Shown here piece by piece: positions 33,781 to 43,393 of a DNA stretch of 64,000 nt. This DNA comes from Nocardia iowensis (lineage in GTDB: Bacteria > Actinomycetota > Actinomycetes > Mycobacteriales > Mycobacteriaceae), in assembly GCF_019222765.1 (NCBI RefSeq), contig NZ_CP078145.1:1798001-1862000 (forward strand), in the 5' to 3' direction. The position numbers and the translations under genes were made by a program. The stretch's first letter is position 1; each line of letters begins with the position of its first letter. Below the pieces are notes generated by a model. The model did no database searches. It saw nothing but the letters and a program-made list of their open reading frames with translations, and was not told the DNA's origin.

Positions 33781-35634
33781 TTATGTGCCCTGCGCCTTCA
33801 GCAAGCGCAGGGCCACTTGGATTTCGAGCAGTTGCTCGGGCTCACGCCAGTCGTCCCCGAGCAGCTGTGCCAGCCGGGTCAGTCGCTGGGTCACGGTGTT
33901 GACGTGCAAATGCAGTAGCTGCGCGGCTTTGGTGCTGTTCTGCCCGGTGGCGCAGAAGACGTCGAGCGTTTGCAACAACCCGGCCCGCCGGTCCCGGTCG
34001 TAATCCAGGACCGGGCCGAGTATCGAGCGGACATATCCGGAAATGTCGGGCTCGCCACTGAACAACGTGCCGACGAACCCGAGGTCGTCGGCGACGCCTA
34101 CCGCGCCGAGCCGACCCAGCGCGATCAGTGCCCGAGTACAGCGCGCCGCTTCCTCGAATGCGGCGGTGATGGTGGCCGGCCCCTCGGCTGTCGCGGCGCC
34201 GGCCGTGACCGGTGCCCGCGTGACGCGGGTCAATTCCCGCGCCGCGTCGCGGGCGATGGTTCGGGCGTCGGTGCCGGGCAGCAGCAGGATTACCGAACGG
34301 CGTCGCACCGTCGCCAAGCAGCGCAGGCGCCGCGCCAACGCTGCGATCGCGGCGAAAACCGGTTCCCGGGGCTCGGTTTCGAGCTCGGCGACCACCACGA
34401 CATGGCAGCTGTCCAGATCGACCTCGAGCAGGGCGGCTCGACGGCGAAGCAGATCATGGTCGTGTGTCTGGGCGGAGAGCAGATCGGCGAGCAGCTCACC
34501 GCGGACCCGCGCCTCCGCTTCGGCCATGCGACGGCGGGTGACGAGAACCAGCGCGGCCACCAGGGCGGCACGTTCGAGGATGCGCCGATCGGTGTCGTCG
34601 ATGGCTGCCGAGCCGAGCAGGACCAAGGTGCCAAGGGATTCGGATTCGGTGATCAGGGGGACCGCGCACAGCCGGTCCTCGATGACGCTGTGCCCCTTGG
34701 CATGTGCGCGCCGGGCCAGCGCCTCGACCTGCTCGTTCGAGGTGGGCGGTTCCGTATCCGGGGACAGCAGCACAACCTCCCCGGACACCGCCGCCGCGGT
34801 TGCCTCGATGACCGCGTCCACGTCGACGCCCTCGATGACGAGCTTGGTCAGCCGTTCGTGGACCTCGGCGGTGCGCTCCAGTTCGGCGACGTGGGTGTGA
34901 ATTGTGGCGTTGGCGACCCGCAGGTCCTCGACCGCGGCCTGGGTGGCGGTGAGTAGCCGCGAGTTCTCGATCGCCACCGCCGCGTGCGCGGCCAGCATCA
35001 CCAGGGCACCGATATCGCGGCTGCTGAACGGCCGCTGGCTGCGGTGGGCGGCGAGCAGCACACCGATGATGTCTTGTTTGAGTTTGACCGGAACCCCCAG
35101 CAGCGACTCGATCCGCTCGGCCTCGACTGTCGCGTCGATCTCCGGGGTGCGCTCGATCGTGTCGTCATCGAAATAGGAAGAGACACTGTAGGGTTCGCCG
35201 GTCCGAGCGACCTTGCCGCCGACGCCGGCTCCGCGCGGCAGCCGCAGCTCGTTCATCAGACCGGAGATGTTCCCGGAGGCGGCTTTGATGAAGCAGTCGC
35301 CGCGGGTGCGGTCGCTGAGGCTGATGTAGGCCAGGTCGCAACCCAGCAGCCGCCGCGCCCGGTCGGCGATCGCCTGCAGGATCGAATCGGGATCGCGCAA
35401 TGACGCCAGATCGTTGGCCGTGTCGTTGAGCAGCTGCAACTCGGCTTCGTTGCGCCGATGATTGATGAGCTTTTCCCGCAGTCGCATCGCGACGGTGCGT
35501 TCGTGTTCGAGTTCGATCAGCCGTTCGGCCGGCGCACCCGCCTGCCTTGCCCGTTCCAACGCGGCATCATATGCGCTGATATCGGCGTCTTCGAGCAGCA
35601 GATCGAGAATCGAACTGCCCTGGATGACCGTCAT
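33781..35634 (-). CDS. GAF-domain PucR/CdaR-family transcriptional regulator
   Basis: 617 residues. After a short helical N-terminus comes a GAF domain (about residues 75-225; LLGCDLAYISLSDRTRGD, GKVARTGEPYSV), then a coiled region and a GGDEF-like PucR middle domain (CHVVVVAELETEPREPVF). The C-terminal PucR helix-turn-helix is TLDVFCATGQNSTKAAQLLH and LHVNTVTQRLTRLAQLLG. Family members sense a ligand through GAF and control catabolic or transport genes. It converges with the LivK gene and lies 84 bp from the end of the esterase gene on the same strand. Regulation of the transporter is inferred from position. Confidence 0.87.
   Translation of the reverse strand: MTVIQGSSILDLLLEDADISAYDAALERARQAGAPAERLIELEHERTVAMRLREKLINHRRNEAELQLLNDTANDLASLRDPDSILQAIADRARRLLGCDLAYISLSDRTRGDCFIKAASGNISGLMNELRLPRGAGVGGKVARTGEPYSVSSYFDDDTIERTPEIDATVEAERIESLLGVPVKLKQDIIGVLLAAHRSQRPFSSRDIGALVMLAAHAAVAIENSRLLTATQAAVEDLRVANATIHTHVAELERTAEVHERLTKLVIEGVDVDAVIEATAAAVSGEVVLLSPDTEPPTSNEQVEALARRAHAKGHSVIEDRLCAVPLITESESLGTLVLLGSAAIDDTDRRILERAALVAALVLVTRRRMAEAEARVRGELLADLLSAQTHDHDLLRRRAALLEVDLDSCHVVVVAELETEPREPVFAAIAALARRLRCLATVRRRSVILLLPGTDARTIARDAARELTRVTRAPVTAGAATAEGPATITAAFEEAARCTRALIALGRLGAVGVADDLGFVGTLFSGEPDISGYVRSILGPVLDYDRDRRAGLLQTLDVFCATGQNSTKAAQLLHLHVNTVTQRLTRLAQLLGDDWREPEQLLEIQVALRLLKAQGT
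33787..33813. terminator. Inverted repeat at the convergence of livK and pucR-like genes
   Basis: GCCCTGCGC (33787-33795) and GCGCAGGGC (33805-33813) form a perfect 9-bp stem with a 9-base loop. It begins 13 bases after the livK stop and lies inside the last codons of the convergent regulator, so coding and termination functions overlap. Confidence 0.55.
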
Positions 35635-35718
35635 TGCTCCTCCGAGGGGTACTGCACGGACTGGGTCCGGAGGCCTTGATCGAACCCTAGATGTCTCCAG
35701 GTGGCCGGGGGTGCCGAT

Positions 35719-37188
35719 TCACCGGATTTCCCATGCGGGTCTGTGGCGCGCACGCGGGTCATATGTGGGTTCCGAGTTCTCGTCGAACACCATGGTGAGA
35801 CGGTTGTCGAGTTCGTAGGCCGGCCACCCCGGATCGCCGGTTCGAGCGAAATCGGTCCAGCTACGGCGCAGGGCGGTTCCGAGCTCCCGTGGAGCGTCTG
35901 CCCCGACCAGAGCCCGCACGGCTGGGTTCTCCAGACAATCGAATAGGAATGGCAACTCGAGTGCATGAGCGGCTCCGAGTGCTCCATCGAAAGCTGTTGA
36001 GCGCCAGGTGAACTCATAGGCATAGCTGACTCCGCCGGCGGAGCTGTGCGACTCCGTGAGCTCGACTGCCGGACCACGGAAACACTGGTTCGTCATGGTT
36101 TCGGCAAGTTGTTCACCGGCATCCCGATCTTTGTACAGCCGCTGTGCTGCCGCGATACTGGCGGCGGACATCCGGTATGCCTGCTGGGCGGCGTGCACCG
36201 ATTCCGGCGTCGCGGACTGCATCAGCTCAGGGGGCAGCAAGAAGAACCGCGCCTCGTCTCTGGTGTTCCCGACGAGGAGATCGATCGACGCGGGGATCCG
36301 TTCGGCCAATCTCGTCGAGGCGATGAGCTCCCCGTCGACGGTCGGCATGAACGGTGTCAACAGGTAGCTGTACGGCCCCCAGAATTCCGGGTCCCGGAAG
36401 CGGTCGTTCATCAAATGCTGGCGTTCGATGAGGAGGTCAAGGGGCAGGTCGCGAACGTCGGAGACGCCGAGATCGGCCGGCACTCGCTTGCCCAGAATCC
36501 AGGCCTGGTCGGGATCGGCCACCAGCGAAAGCGGCGCGCTCTGCAGGATCGCGCGCCCGAACAGATTCTCCGCGGCGGCGGCGCGGGCAATAGCGGCAAT
36601 CGCACCCGCCCCTGCTGAATTGCCGAACGCGGTGACATTGCGCGGGTCACCACCGAATCGGCCGATAGTGGCCTGGACCCAGCGCAGTGCTGCCAAGACG
36701 TCGTGCAGGCCGAGATTCAACGGTTGCTCGGGAATTGCGAGAAAGCCGTCGACGCCGAGCCGGTATCCGACAGTCACGCAGACGACACCGTCGCGGGCGA
36801 AGGCCCCGCCATTGATGCGCGTATCCGCGGCGCCGCCTCGAGCGTAGGAGCCAGGATGCAGCCACACCATGACCGGCAGGCGGTTAGCGCCCACATCGGG
36901 AGTGCTGATATTGACCGTCAGACAGTTTTCGCCCCAAGGGTAGAGGGCAGCGGACAAACTCGAGCCCAGAAAGGGAAAAGTGTCGGGCTGGGGCGCGGCG
37001 GGACCGAAATCGAATGCCGCGCGGACACCGTCCCACCGTTCGGGTGGCTGCGGCAGTCGAAATCTGTTGGCGCCGAATGGTGCCGCCGCATAGGGAATCC
37101 CGTTGAACGTGAGGTAACCGTCATCGATCCGCCCGGCGACCGTTCCTTCGGGTAAGGCGACCTCCACGGTCGATTGCGACGATGCCAC
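35719..37188 (-). CDS. Type-B carboxylesterase
   Basis: 489 residues from GTG 37188; alternative starts are GTG 37197 and the longest frame at 37227. A GGAGGA sits 10-12 bases before 37188. The family pattern is clear: FNGIPYAAAPFGANRFRLPQ, the ENCLTVNIS segment, the oxyanion motif VWLHPGSYARGG, and the nucleophile elbow VTAFGNSAGAGA, where the usual Glu before Ser is Asn. The catalytic acid is probably in VGNTRDEARFF and the His in AAHALELPFLFD. Cytoplasmic by lack of a signal peptide. It could hydrolyse carboxyl esters or carbamates; the link to the transporter is only positional. Confidence 0.87.
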   Translation of the reverse strand: MASSQSTVEVALPEGTVAGRIDDGYLTFNGIPYAAAPFGANRFRLPQPPERWDGVRAAFDFGPAAPQPDTFPFLGSSLSAALYPWGENCLTVNISTPDVGANRLPVMVWLHPGSYARGGAADTRINGGAFARDGVVCVTVGYRLGVDGFLAIPEQPLNLGLHDVLAALRWVQATIGRFGGDPRNVTAFGNSAGAGAIAAIARAAAAENLFGRAILQSAPLSLVADPDQAWILGKRVPADLGVSDVRDLPLDLLIERQHLMNDRFRDPEFWGPYSYLLTPFMPTVDGELIASTRLAERIPASIDLLVGNTRDEARFFLLPPELMQSATPESVHAAQQAYRMSAASIAAAQRLYKDRDAGEQLAETMTNQCFRGPAVELTESHSSAGGVSYAYEFTWRSTAFDGALGAAHALELPFLFDCLENPAVRALVGADAPRELGTALRRSWTDFARTGDPGWPAYELDNRLTMVFDENSEPTYDPRARHRPAWEIR

Positions 37189-37522
37189 AGCGTGCACGCT
37201 CCTCCGATAGGTGGTGACAGCGCACACTATCGCCGCCGATAGCGGCCCTCAATGTGCGACGCACACACGGAAAATCGTGGGGATATGTGGCAGGTGCGGA
37301 CGATCGGGACCTTTGCGAGGGCACCGGAGTGGTGCGGGCCCGCCACGATGTGAACTGCACATCGGCGCGGCCGGGATTGTGTCGCCGGTACCCATCGTCA
37401 ACGGTGACGGGCGTTCCTATGGTCTAAGCCACCTCGGGTGTTCCGCATCACATACCCGTCGAATCCCGGGGCGACGAGCACCTATTTTCCGGGTGCCGTG
37501 TTTCGGCGGGCAGGAGGCAACG
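37189..37522. other. 334-bp divergent gap between esterase and lipase genes
   Basis: The two flanking genes diverge here, so both promoters are expected. I see no gene, strong palindrome or repeat. The frame on the plus strand that continues upstream of the lipase start is open but not convincing as protein. Confidence 0.4.
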
Positions 37523-38542
37523 ATGCTTTTCCATTCACGCAGGCAGCGTTCGAGTTATTCGGCAACCCGCCGTATCGGGTGGCCGCGTCGAGGGTTGGCG
37601 GCATTGTCGATCGCGGCGGTGATCGGCGCGGGCGGGGCGTTGGTGGCCACGCTGCCCACGGTCCATGCCGCAGCGCCCAACCATGATCCGGTCATCATGA
37701 TTCCGGGGATGACCGGAGACGTCGGAAACATGGACGCGATGAAGCAGAATCTGCAGTCCAACGGTTGGCCCGCAGAGCGCCTGTTCACCTGGACCGACAG
37801 CAGCAAGATGACTCAGGATCTCGCGATCGCGGCAAAAGAACTGGGCGCGAAGGTCAATCAAGTCCGGCAACAGACCGGCGCGAACAGAGTCGTGCTGGCG
37901 ACCTGGTCCGCTTCCGCCCTCGCCGGGCGCTATTACATCAAGAATCTCGGCGGCGGTGACACCGTATCGCAGTACATTTCGTTCGCCGGACCGCATCACG
38001 GCACTTCGTTCAATCACTGCAAGCAGTATGTCTCCTGCCAGCAGTTCGCCGAACCGAACACGCCGTTCTTGACCGCCCTCAACTCCGGCACCGAGGTTCC
38101 GCACAACGACAAGGTCGCCTATCTGACACTGCGATCGACCGGAGATTGGAACGTGGCGCCGACCGATTCGGCGAAACTCGAGGGGGCCGACAACCGGCTG
38201 CTCACGACCCCGACCCATTTCAACATCATCTCCGACGCCCAGGCGTTGAAGATCATGCGCGACTTCATCATCGCGCACGAGGACGGCACCCCGCCGACCT
38301 CCACCACGCCGCCCACGTCGACGACCACCCCGCCGACCTCGACGACCACCCCGCCGGACCAGCCCTGCTTCGCCGACTCCAACTGGAAGCACGTGCAGGC
38401 CGGGCGGGCGCACGACAACGGTGGCGGCCGGGCCCTGGCCAACGGGTCCAACCAGGACATGGGGCTCAATGTCGTCTCCGGCACGACCAAGTTGCGCAAG
38501 ACCGGCGACAACTACTACGTGATCGACCCGGCCTGCTCCTGA
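37523..38542 (+). CDS. Secreted modular lipase/esterase with Pro-Thr linker and C-terminal binding-type domain
   Basis: 339 residues from ATG 37523, with AGGAGG five bases upstream. The N-terminus is Arg-rich (RRIGWPRRG) followed by a hydrophobic core and THAA-like cleavage (LPTVHAAAP), giving an exported protein. The lipase fold shows PVIMIPGMTGDVGNM, a FAGPHHGTSF segment and a late His (TPTHFNII). The nucleophile elbow is VVLATWSASALAGR, with both glycines of GxSxG replaced. A linker of TPPTSTT units joins a ~55-residue C-terminal domain bounded by Cys (QPCFADSNW...VIDPACS) that resembles domains at the end of extracellular PHB depolymerases. It probably acts on insoluble lipid or polyester. 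Confidence 0.82.
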   Translation: MLFHSRRQRSSYSATRRIGWPRRGLAALSIAAVIGAGGALVATLPTVHAAAPNHDPVIMIPGMTGDVGNMDAMKQNLQSNGWPAERLFTWTDSSKMTQDLAIAAKELGAKVNQVRQQTGANRVVLATWSASALAGRYYIKNLGGGDTVSQYISFAGPHHGTSFNHCKQYVSCQQFAEPNTPFLTALNSGTEVPHNDKVAYLTLRSTGDWNVAPTDSAKLEGADNRLLTTPTHFNIISDAQALKIMRDFIIAHEDGTPPTSTTPPTSTTTPPTSTTTPPDQPCFADSNWKHVQAGRAHDNGGGRALANGSNQDMGLNVVSGTTKLRKTGDNYYVIDPACS

Positions 38543-38568
38543 CACCGCGCGATTCCCAATACAGCCGT

Positions 38569-38610
38569 GGCGATGGCTTCCCGTGCCCGAACGCACCGGA
38601 AGCCATCGCC
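38569..38610 (+). terminator. Strong hairpin after the lipase gene
   Basis: GGCGATGGCTTCC (38569-38581) pairs perfectly with GGAAGCCATCGCC (38598-38610), 13 bp. After one mismatch a 4-bp GTGC/GCAC inner stem follows around a 6-base loop. It begins 27 bases after the lipase stop. No T-tract; an I-shaped terminator is likely. It separates the lipase from the acetoacetyl-CoA synthetase gene 32 bp further on. Confidence 0.7.
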
Positions 38611-38642
38611 GCTCGGCAGCGACCGCATCGATAGGAGTGCAG

Positions 38643-40661
38643 ATGAACACCGGGAACAAATCCGCCCACGAGGTGCTGTGGAACCCGCCATCGGATGCCC
38701 GGGCCCGCACCCGGATGGGGGACTTCATGAAATGGGTTGCCCGCGACCGCAAGACCGACTTCGACGACTACGCCGAATTATGGCGCTGGTCGGTCGAAGA
38801 CCTGGCCGGATTCTGGTCCACGATCTGGAAGTACTTCGATGTACCTGCCTACTCCCAGCCCACCGATATCCTCGCCGATGCGGAACGGATGCCCGACACC
38901 CGTTGGTTCCCAGGCGCCACTCTGAACTACGCGCAGGCGATGCTGCGCATGCCCGGCCTGGCCGACGGCGATACCGCGGTGATCGCGCACTCGCAGACTC
39001 GACGAGCCGTCCACTACACCGCCGCTGAGCTGCGGGAACAAGTGGCGCGTGCTCGGCAGGGCTTGTTGCGGCTCGGCGTGCGGCGCGGTGATCGGGTCGC
39101 GGCATATATGCCGAACATCCCGGAGACGCTGGTGCTGCTACTCGCCGCTGCGAGCCTCGGGGCGACTTTCGCGTCCTGCCCACCGGAATTCGGTGCCAGG
39201 TCGGTGCTCGACCGCCTCGGTCAAATCGATCCGAAAGTCCTCGTGGTCGTCGATGGATATCGGTACGGTCGGAAAACGATCGACCGCGCCGCGGAGATCA
39301 GCGAGATCCGCGCTGCGCTGACGGGGCTGGACCACCTCGTCCTGCTGCCTTACCTGGACCCGGCAGCCGCACCGGAGCCAGGGACGATCAGCTGGCACGA
39401 GCTCCTTCAGCACTCCGGCGAGTTGACTTTCGAGCCGGTCCCGTTCGAGCACCCGCTGTATGTGCTCTACAGCTCGGGCACCACCGGACTACCCAAGCCT
39501 ATTGTGCACGGGCACGGTGGCATTCTGCTGGAACACATGAAATCGCTTGCCCTGCATCATGATTTGGGGCCGGGCGACCGGTTCTTCTGGTACACCACGA
39601 CCGGATGGATGATGTGGAACTATCTCGTGTCCGGCCTTGCCGTCGGCAGCGCGGTGGTCATGTACGACGGCGATCCCGCCTACCCCGATCCGACCCGGTT
39701 GTGGCATCTCGCATCGCTAACCCACACCACCTATCTCGGCACCAGCGCGCCATTTCTTCTGGCGTGCCGGAAGGCCGGCATCTCACCGCGTGCCGCCGCT
39801 GATCTTTCGGCGTTGCGCGGCCTCGGATCCACCGGAGCGCCGTTACCGGCCGAGGGCTACCGCTGGGTCTATGAGCACGTAGCGCCGAACATCTACTTCG
39901 CGTCGATCTCCGGTGGGACGGATCTGTGCACCGCCTTCATCGGCGGCGCGCCCGTGCTGCCGGTACGGGCGGGGGTGATGGCGTGCCGAGCGTTGGGCGC
40001 TGCCGTGCAGTCGGTCGACGAGGACGGCTGGCAGATCATGGGCCGTGAGGGCGAACTCGTGATCGGCAAGCCGATGCCCTCGATGCCGATCGGCTTCTGG
40101 GGTGACGTCGACCGGGCTCGCTACCGCGGCGCGTACTTCGCGGCGATCCCTGGTCTTTGGCGCCATGGGGACTGGATCACCATCGCCGAGGACGGCAGCT
40201 GCGTGATCGGCGGACGATCCGACGCCACGCTCAACCGGGGCGGCGTCCGGCTGGGCACCGCGGAGTTCTACGGCGTCGTCGAGTCGCTGCCCGAGATCCA
40301 GGACAGCCTCGTCATCCACTTGTCCGACAACGACTCCGGTACAGACGAGCTGCTGTTGTTCGTGGTGCTCGACGCGGGCCGCGTCCTCGATGACAGCCTG
40401 CGGGAGCGGATCGCCGCTCAGCTCCGCGAAGCGCTGTCGCCGCGGCACGTGCCCGACGAAATTCATTGCGTTAGTCAGGTTCCGCGCACTTTGTCTGGAA
40501 AGAAGCTCGAGATACCGGTGAAACGGATCCTGCGCGGTGATCGTCCCGAAACAGTCTATGCCCCAGGTGTGCTGGACGATCCCGGAGCACTGGCGCCCTT
40601 TATCGAGTTGCACGCGCGCAGGACCGCCGCGCCGGCGGTCGTCGCGGTCACCGACAGTTGA
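38643..40661 (+). CDS. Acetoacetate-CoA ligase
   Basis: 672 residues from ATG 38643, with AGGAG upstream; length matches acetoacetyl-CoA synthetases (about 650-670). The N-terminal ACAS_N domain begins VLWNPPSDARARTRMGDFMK and FWSTIWKYFDVP. The AMP-binding core has YVLYSSGTTGLPKPIVHGHG (A3), FASISGGTDLCTAF (A5) and LWRHGDWITIAEDG (A7). The C-terminal part carries VPRTLSGKKLEIPVKRIL with the catalytic Lys. It activates acetoacetate to acetoacetyl-CoA with ATP in the cytosol, feeding ketone-body or sterol/PHB-type carbon into central metabolism. The MHS permease 93 bp downstream may import a related carboxylate. Confidence 0.92.
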   Translation: MNTGNKSAHEVLWNPPSDARARTRMGDFMKWVARDRKTDFDDYAELWRWSVEDLAGFWSTIWKYFDVPAYSQPTDILADAERMPDTRWFPGATLNYAQAMLRMPGLADGDTAVIAHSQTRRAVHYTAAELREQVARARQGLLRLGVRRGDRVAAYMPNIPETLVLLLAAASLGATFASCPPEFGARSVLDRLGQIDPKVLVVVDGYRYGRKTIDRAAEISEIRAALTGLDHLVLLPYLDPAAAPEPGTISWHELLQHSGELTFEPVPFEHPLYVLYSSGTTGLPKPIVHGHGGILLEHMKSLALHHDLGPGDRFFWYTTTGWMMWNYLVSGLAVGSAVVMYDGDPAYPDPTRLWHLASLTHTTYLGTSAPFLLACRKAGISPRAAADLSALRGLGSTGAPLPAEGYRWVYEHVAPNIYFASISGGTDLCTAFIGGAPVLPVRAGVMACRALGAAVQSVDEDGWQIMGREGELVIGKPMPSMPIGFWGDVDRARYRGAYFAAIPGLWRHGDWITIAEDGSCVIGGRSDATLNRGGVRLGTAEFYGVVESLPEIQDSLVIHLSDNDSGTDELLLFVVLDAGRVLDDSLRERIAAQLREALSPRHVPDEIHCVSQVPRTLSGKKLEIPVKRILRGDRPETVYAPGVLDDPGALAPFIELHARRTAAPAVVAVTDS

Positions 40662-40754
40662 CACTTTTCCCCGCTGTCGCCCCCTCATCGAATCCGTCAG
40701 GGACCGAGCCGTTGCGCGCGGCCGTGCCCTGCGCACAATGCCGAAGGTGATGAA

Positions 40755-42131
40755 ATGACAAGCAGTACAACCGAGTTCGATAAGACTTCGGCGACTGAAC
40801 CGGTGCCGCAAGGACTGCGGCGGGTCGTTGCCGCGTCCATGGCGGGCACCGTAGTCGAATGGTATGAGTTCTTCCTCTACGGCACCGCTGCGACTCTGGT
40901 GTTCAACAAGGTGTTCTTCGCCAAGGGCACCAGTGATCTGGACGCGATTCTGGCGGCCTTCGTCACCTATGCCGTCGGCTTCGCCGCGCGTCCGCTGGGT
41001 GGCCTGGTATTCGGCCACTTCGGCGACAAGTACGGCCGCAAGAAGCTGCTGCAGCTGAGCCTGGTCCTGGTGGGTGCCGCTACCTTCCTGATGGGCTGCC
41101 TGCCGACCTTCGCGCAGGTGGGCTACCTGGCGCCGGCGCTGCTGGTGGCCCTGCGATTCCTGCAGGGCTTCGCGGTCGGCGGCGAGTGGGGTGGGGCGGT
41201 GCTGCTGGTCGCCGAGCACAGTCCCAGCCGCAGCCGGGCCTTCTGGGCGTCCTGGCCACAAGCGGCCGTACCCGTCGGCAATCTGCTGGCGACCGTCGTC
41301 CTGCTGGGTTTGACCTCGACCCTCTCTGACGCGGACTTCCTTGGCTGGGGCTGGCGCGTGGCCTTCTGGCTGTCGGCGGTGGTGGTACTGGTCGGCTACT
41401 ACGTGCGCACGAAGATCACCGACGCGCCCATTTTCCTTGCCGCGCAAGAGATCGCCGAACAGGAGAAGGCCACCTCGTTCAGCGCTCTCGAGGTGTTGCG
41501 GCGGTACCCACGCGGCGTGTTCACCGCCATGGGCCTGCGCCTCGGCGAGAACATCATGTACTACCTGGTGGTCACCTTCTCCATCACCTATTTGAAAGTG
41601 CACGTCGGCGCGGACACCAAGGTGATCCTGTGGTGGCTGCTGGTCGCACACGTCGCGCACTTCCTGGTGATTCCGCTCGCCGGGCGGCTCAGCGACCTAC
41701 ACGGCCGACGGCCCGTGTATCTGCTCGGCGCTGTTACCGCGGCGAGTTGGGGCTTTTTCGCCTTCCCGATGATGGATTCCGGACACAATGCGGCGATCGT
41801 GGGAGCGATCGTCGTCGGCCTGGTGTTCCACGCCTTCATGTATGCCGCTCAGCCCGCGATCATGGCCGAAATGTTCCCGACTCGGATGCGCTATTCCGGT
41901 GTGTCCCTTGGCTATCAAGTCACCTCGATCGTCGCCGGTTCGCTCGCGCCGATCATCGCGGTCCGACTGCTCGACATGTACGGCTCCTCGGTACCGATCG
42001 CGATCTACCTGGCCGCAGCCGCCGCCGTCACAGTGATCGCCGTGCTTTGCGCCCGCGAAACCAAAGGGATCGATTTGGCCGAGGTCGACCGCGCCGACGA
42101 ACGCACCCGCAACAAAAATTGGCCACACTAG
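40755..42131 (+). CDS. MFS transporter, metabolite:H+ symporter (MHS) family
   Basis: 458 residues from ATG 40755. About 12 hydrophobic helices. The MHS hallmark is MAGTVVEWYEFFLYGTAATL, and the MFS loop signature is FGHFGDKYGRKKLLQLSLVL between helices 2 and 3, repeated weakly as LAGRLSDLHGRRPVYLLG. Members carry shikimate, citrate, alpha-ketoglutarate, proline/betaine or other carboxylates with protons; the substrate is not predictable here. Location after acetoacetate-CoA ligase suggests a ketoacid or short carboxylate. Confidence 0.88.
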   Translation: MTSSTTEFDKTSATEPVPQGLRRVVAASMAGTVVEWYEFFLYGTAATLVFNKVFFAKGTSDLDAILAAFVTYAVGFAARPLGGLVFGHFGDKYGRKKLLQLSLVLVGAATFLMGCLPTFAQVGYLAPALLVALRFLQGFAVGGEWGGAVLLVAEHSPSRSRAFWASWPQAAVPVGNLLATVVLLGLTSTLSDADFLGWGWRVAFWLSAVVVLVGYYVRTKITDAPIFLAAQEIAEQEKATSFSALEVLRRYPRGVFTAMGLRLGENIMYYLVVTFSITYLKVHVGADTKVILWWLLVAHVAHFLVIPLAGRLSDLHGRRPVYLLGAVTAASWGFFAFPMMDSGHNAAIVGAIVVGLVFHAFMYAAQPAIMAEMFPTRMRYSGVSLGYQVTSIVAGSLAPIIAVRLLDMYGSSVPIAIYLAAAAAVTVIAVLCARETKGIDLAEVDRADERTRNKNWPH

Positions 42132-42372
42132 CTTTTCCGGGCTTGGCTGAGCGGGCGGCCGACGGTTCGCTCCGCGAGGGTGGTCAGCGGCAATTGTGCT
42201 TCGGGTACGGCTCGGGCGAGGAAGGTCGCGACCGGCGTGCGTTCGGCGATCGACTTCTCGTCCAGGACAGGGTCGTGGTCGTGGTCGTGCGCCGGCTGGT
42301 CGGCCAGACGTGCCAGGGCCTTGGCGGCTTGGGCGTGCATGTCCGGCTCAGCGGCCAGGGCTGCCAGGATTC
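42128..42372 (-). pseudogene. Possible 3' remnant of a gene, opposite strand
   Basis: A minus-strand frame ending at 42128 (overlapping the MFS stop) reads AALAAEPDMHAQAAKALARL and then a His/Asp-rich run and AERTPVATFLARAVPEAQLPL. Codon third positions are strongly G/C, as in real genes here, but no start or ordered N-terminus is visible and the frame loses protein character before about 42372. I take it as the tail of a decayed gene of unknown family. The remainder of the 42132-42556 gap shows nothing else. Confidence 0.35.
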
Positions 42373-42556
42373 GGGGTTGCCAGGTCCATGAGGTGGTCGT
42401 GGGACACCGGCACGGCGGTGGTGAAGACGCGCGGCATCTACCAGGTTCGCGCGCGTTGAACGCGGCGTGCCCGCAGCGAACACACGCCACAGCCGCTGCC
42501 CGCGTCGGCATCACCCAATAGACCGGCATGGGGTGGTGTCAGTAGCGTCCGGCGGT

Positions 42557-43393
42557 GTGAGCGAAGCAGTCCAGGTCCCTGGTCCGGTGCCTGCCGCGGC
42601 GGCGGTCCGGTGGCGGACTTCGCCGGTGGTGGTGTGCGGCGCCGGAGCCGTTATCGGTGTTCTCGGCGGGCTGATCGGCCTCGGCGGCGCCGAGTTCCGG
42701 CTACCGCTGCTGATCGGGCTGTTCGGGTTCGCCGCGTTGCAGGCGGTGATCCTCAACAAGGCGATGAGCTTGATCGTAGTGATCACCGCGCTGCCCGCGC
42801 GCCTGCTGTCGGTGTCCCACACCGACATCGCCTCGCACTGGACGATCGCGGTGAACCTGCTCGCGGGCAGCCTGATCGGTGCCTGGCTCGGCGCGGGCTT
42901 GGCCACGCGCATGCACTCGCGCACGCTCTACCGGGTGCTGGCCGGACTGCTGATCGTTATCGCAATTGCGTTGGCCGCCAGTCACATCGGTCATTCCGGG
43001 ACGGTGGCGCTGCCGCCCATTGTTCGAATTCTGGTCGCGGTGGCGGCCGGTATCGGGATCGGTGTCGTCGCCGCGCTGATGGGTGTCGCGGGTGGCGAGC
43101 TGCTGATCCCGACGATCGTGCTGCTGTTCGCCGTCGACATCAAACTCGCGGGCAGCCTCTCGCTGCTGGTATCGCTGCCGACCATGCTGGTCGCATTCGC
43201 CCGCTACAGCCGCGACCAAAGCTTCCAGGTCGTGCGCGGCAACACCCGGTTCGTGCTCACCATGGCGGCCGGTTCGATCGCCGGCACCGTCCTCGGCGGA
43301 CTGCTGCTCGGCATGTTCCCCAGCCTCGCCCTCATCCCAGTCCTGGTTGCCCTGCTGGTGATCTCCGCCGTGAAGGTCTGGCGGCACCAGTAG
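42557..43393 (+). CDS. TauE/SafE-family permease
   Basis: 278 residues from GTG 42557; other in-frame GTG codons between 42533 and 42542 are possible, and none has a strong ribosome site. About eight helices are visible. The repeated family motif appears as AVIGVLGGLIGLGGAEFRLPLL near the N-terminus and VVAALMGVAGGELLIPTIVLL in the second half. Members export sulfite, sulfoacetate or other anions or import organosulfur compounds. The substrate is unknown and no sulfur genes are nearby. Confidence 0.85.
   Translation: MSEAVQVPGPVPAAAAVRWRTSPVVVCGAGAVIGVLGGLIGLGGAEFRLPLLIGLFGFAALQAVILNKAMSLIVVITALPARLLSVSHTDIASHWTIAVNLLAGSLIGAWLGAGLATRMHSRTLYRVLAGLLIVIAIALAASHIGHSGTVALPPIVRILVAVAAGIGIGVVAALMGVAGGELLIPTIVLLFAVDIKLAGSLSLLVSLPTMLVAFARYSRDQSFQVVRGNTRFVLTMAAGSIAGTVLGGLLLGMFPSLALIPVLVALLVISAVKVWRHQ

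Noticed and set aside
39843..41660. 605-codon minus-strand frame opposite acetoacetate-CoA ligase and the MFS gene
   Set aside because: It spans two well-supported plus-strand genes and reads as low-complexity Gln/Arg/Gly sequence with no family resemblance.
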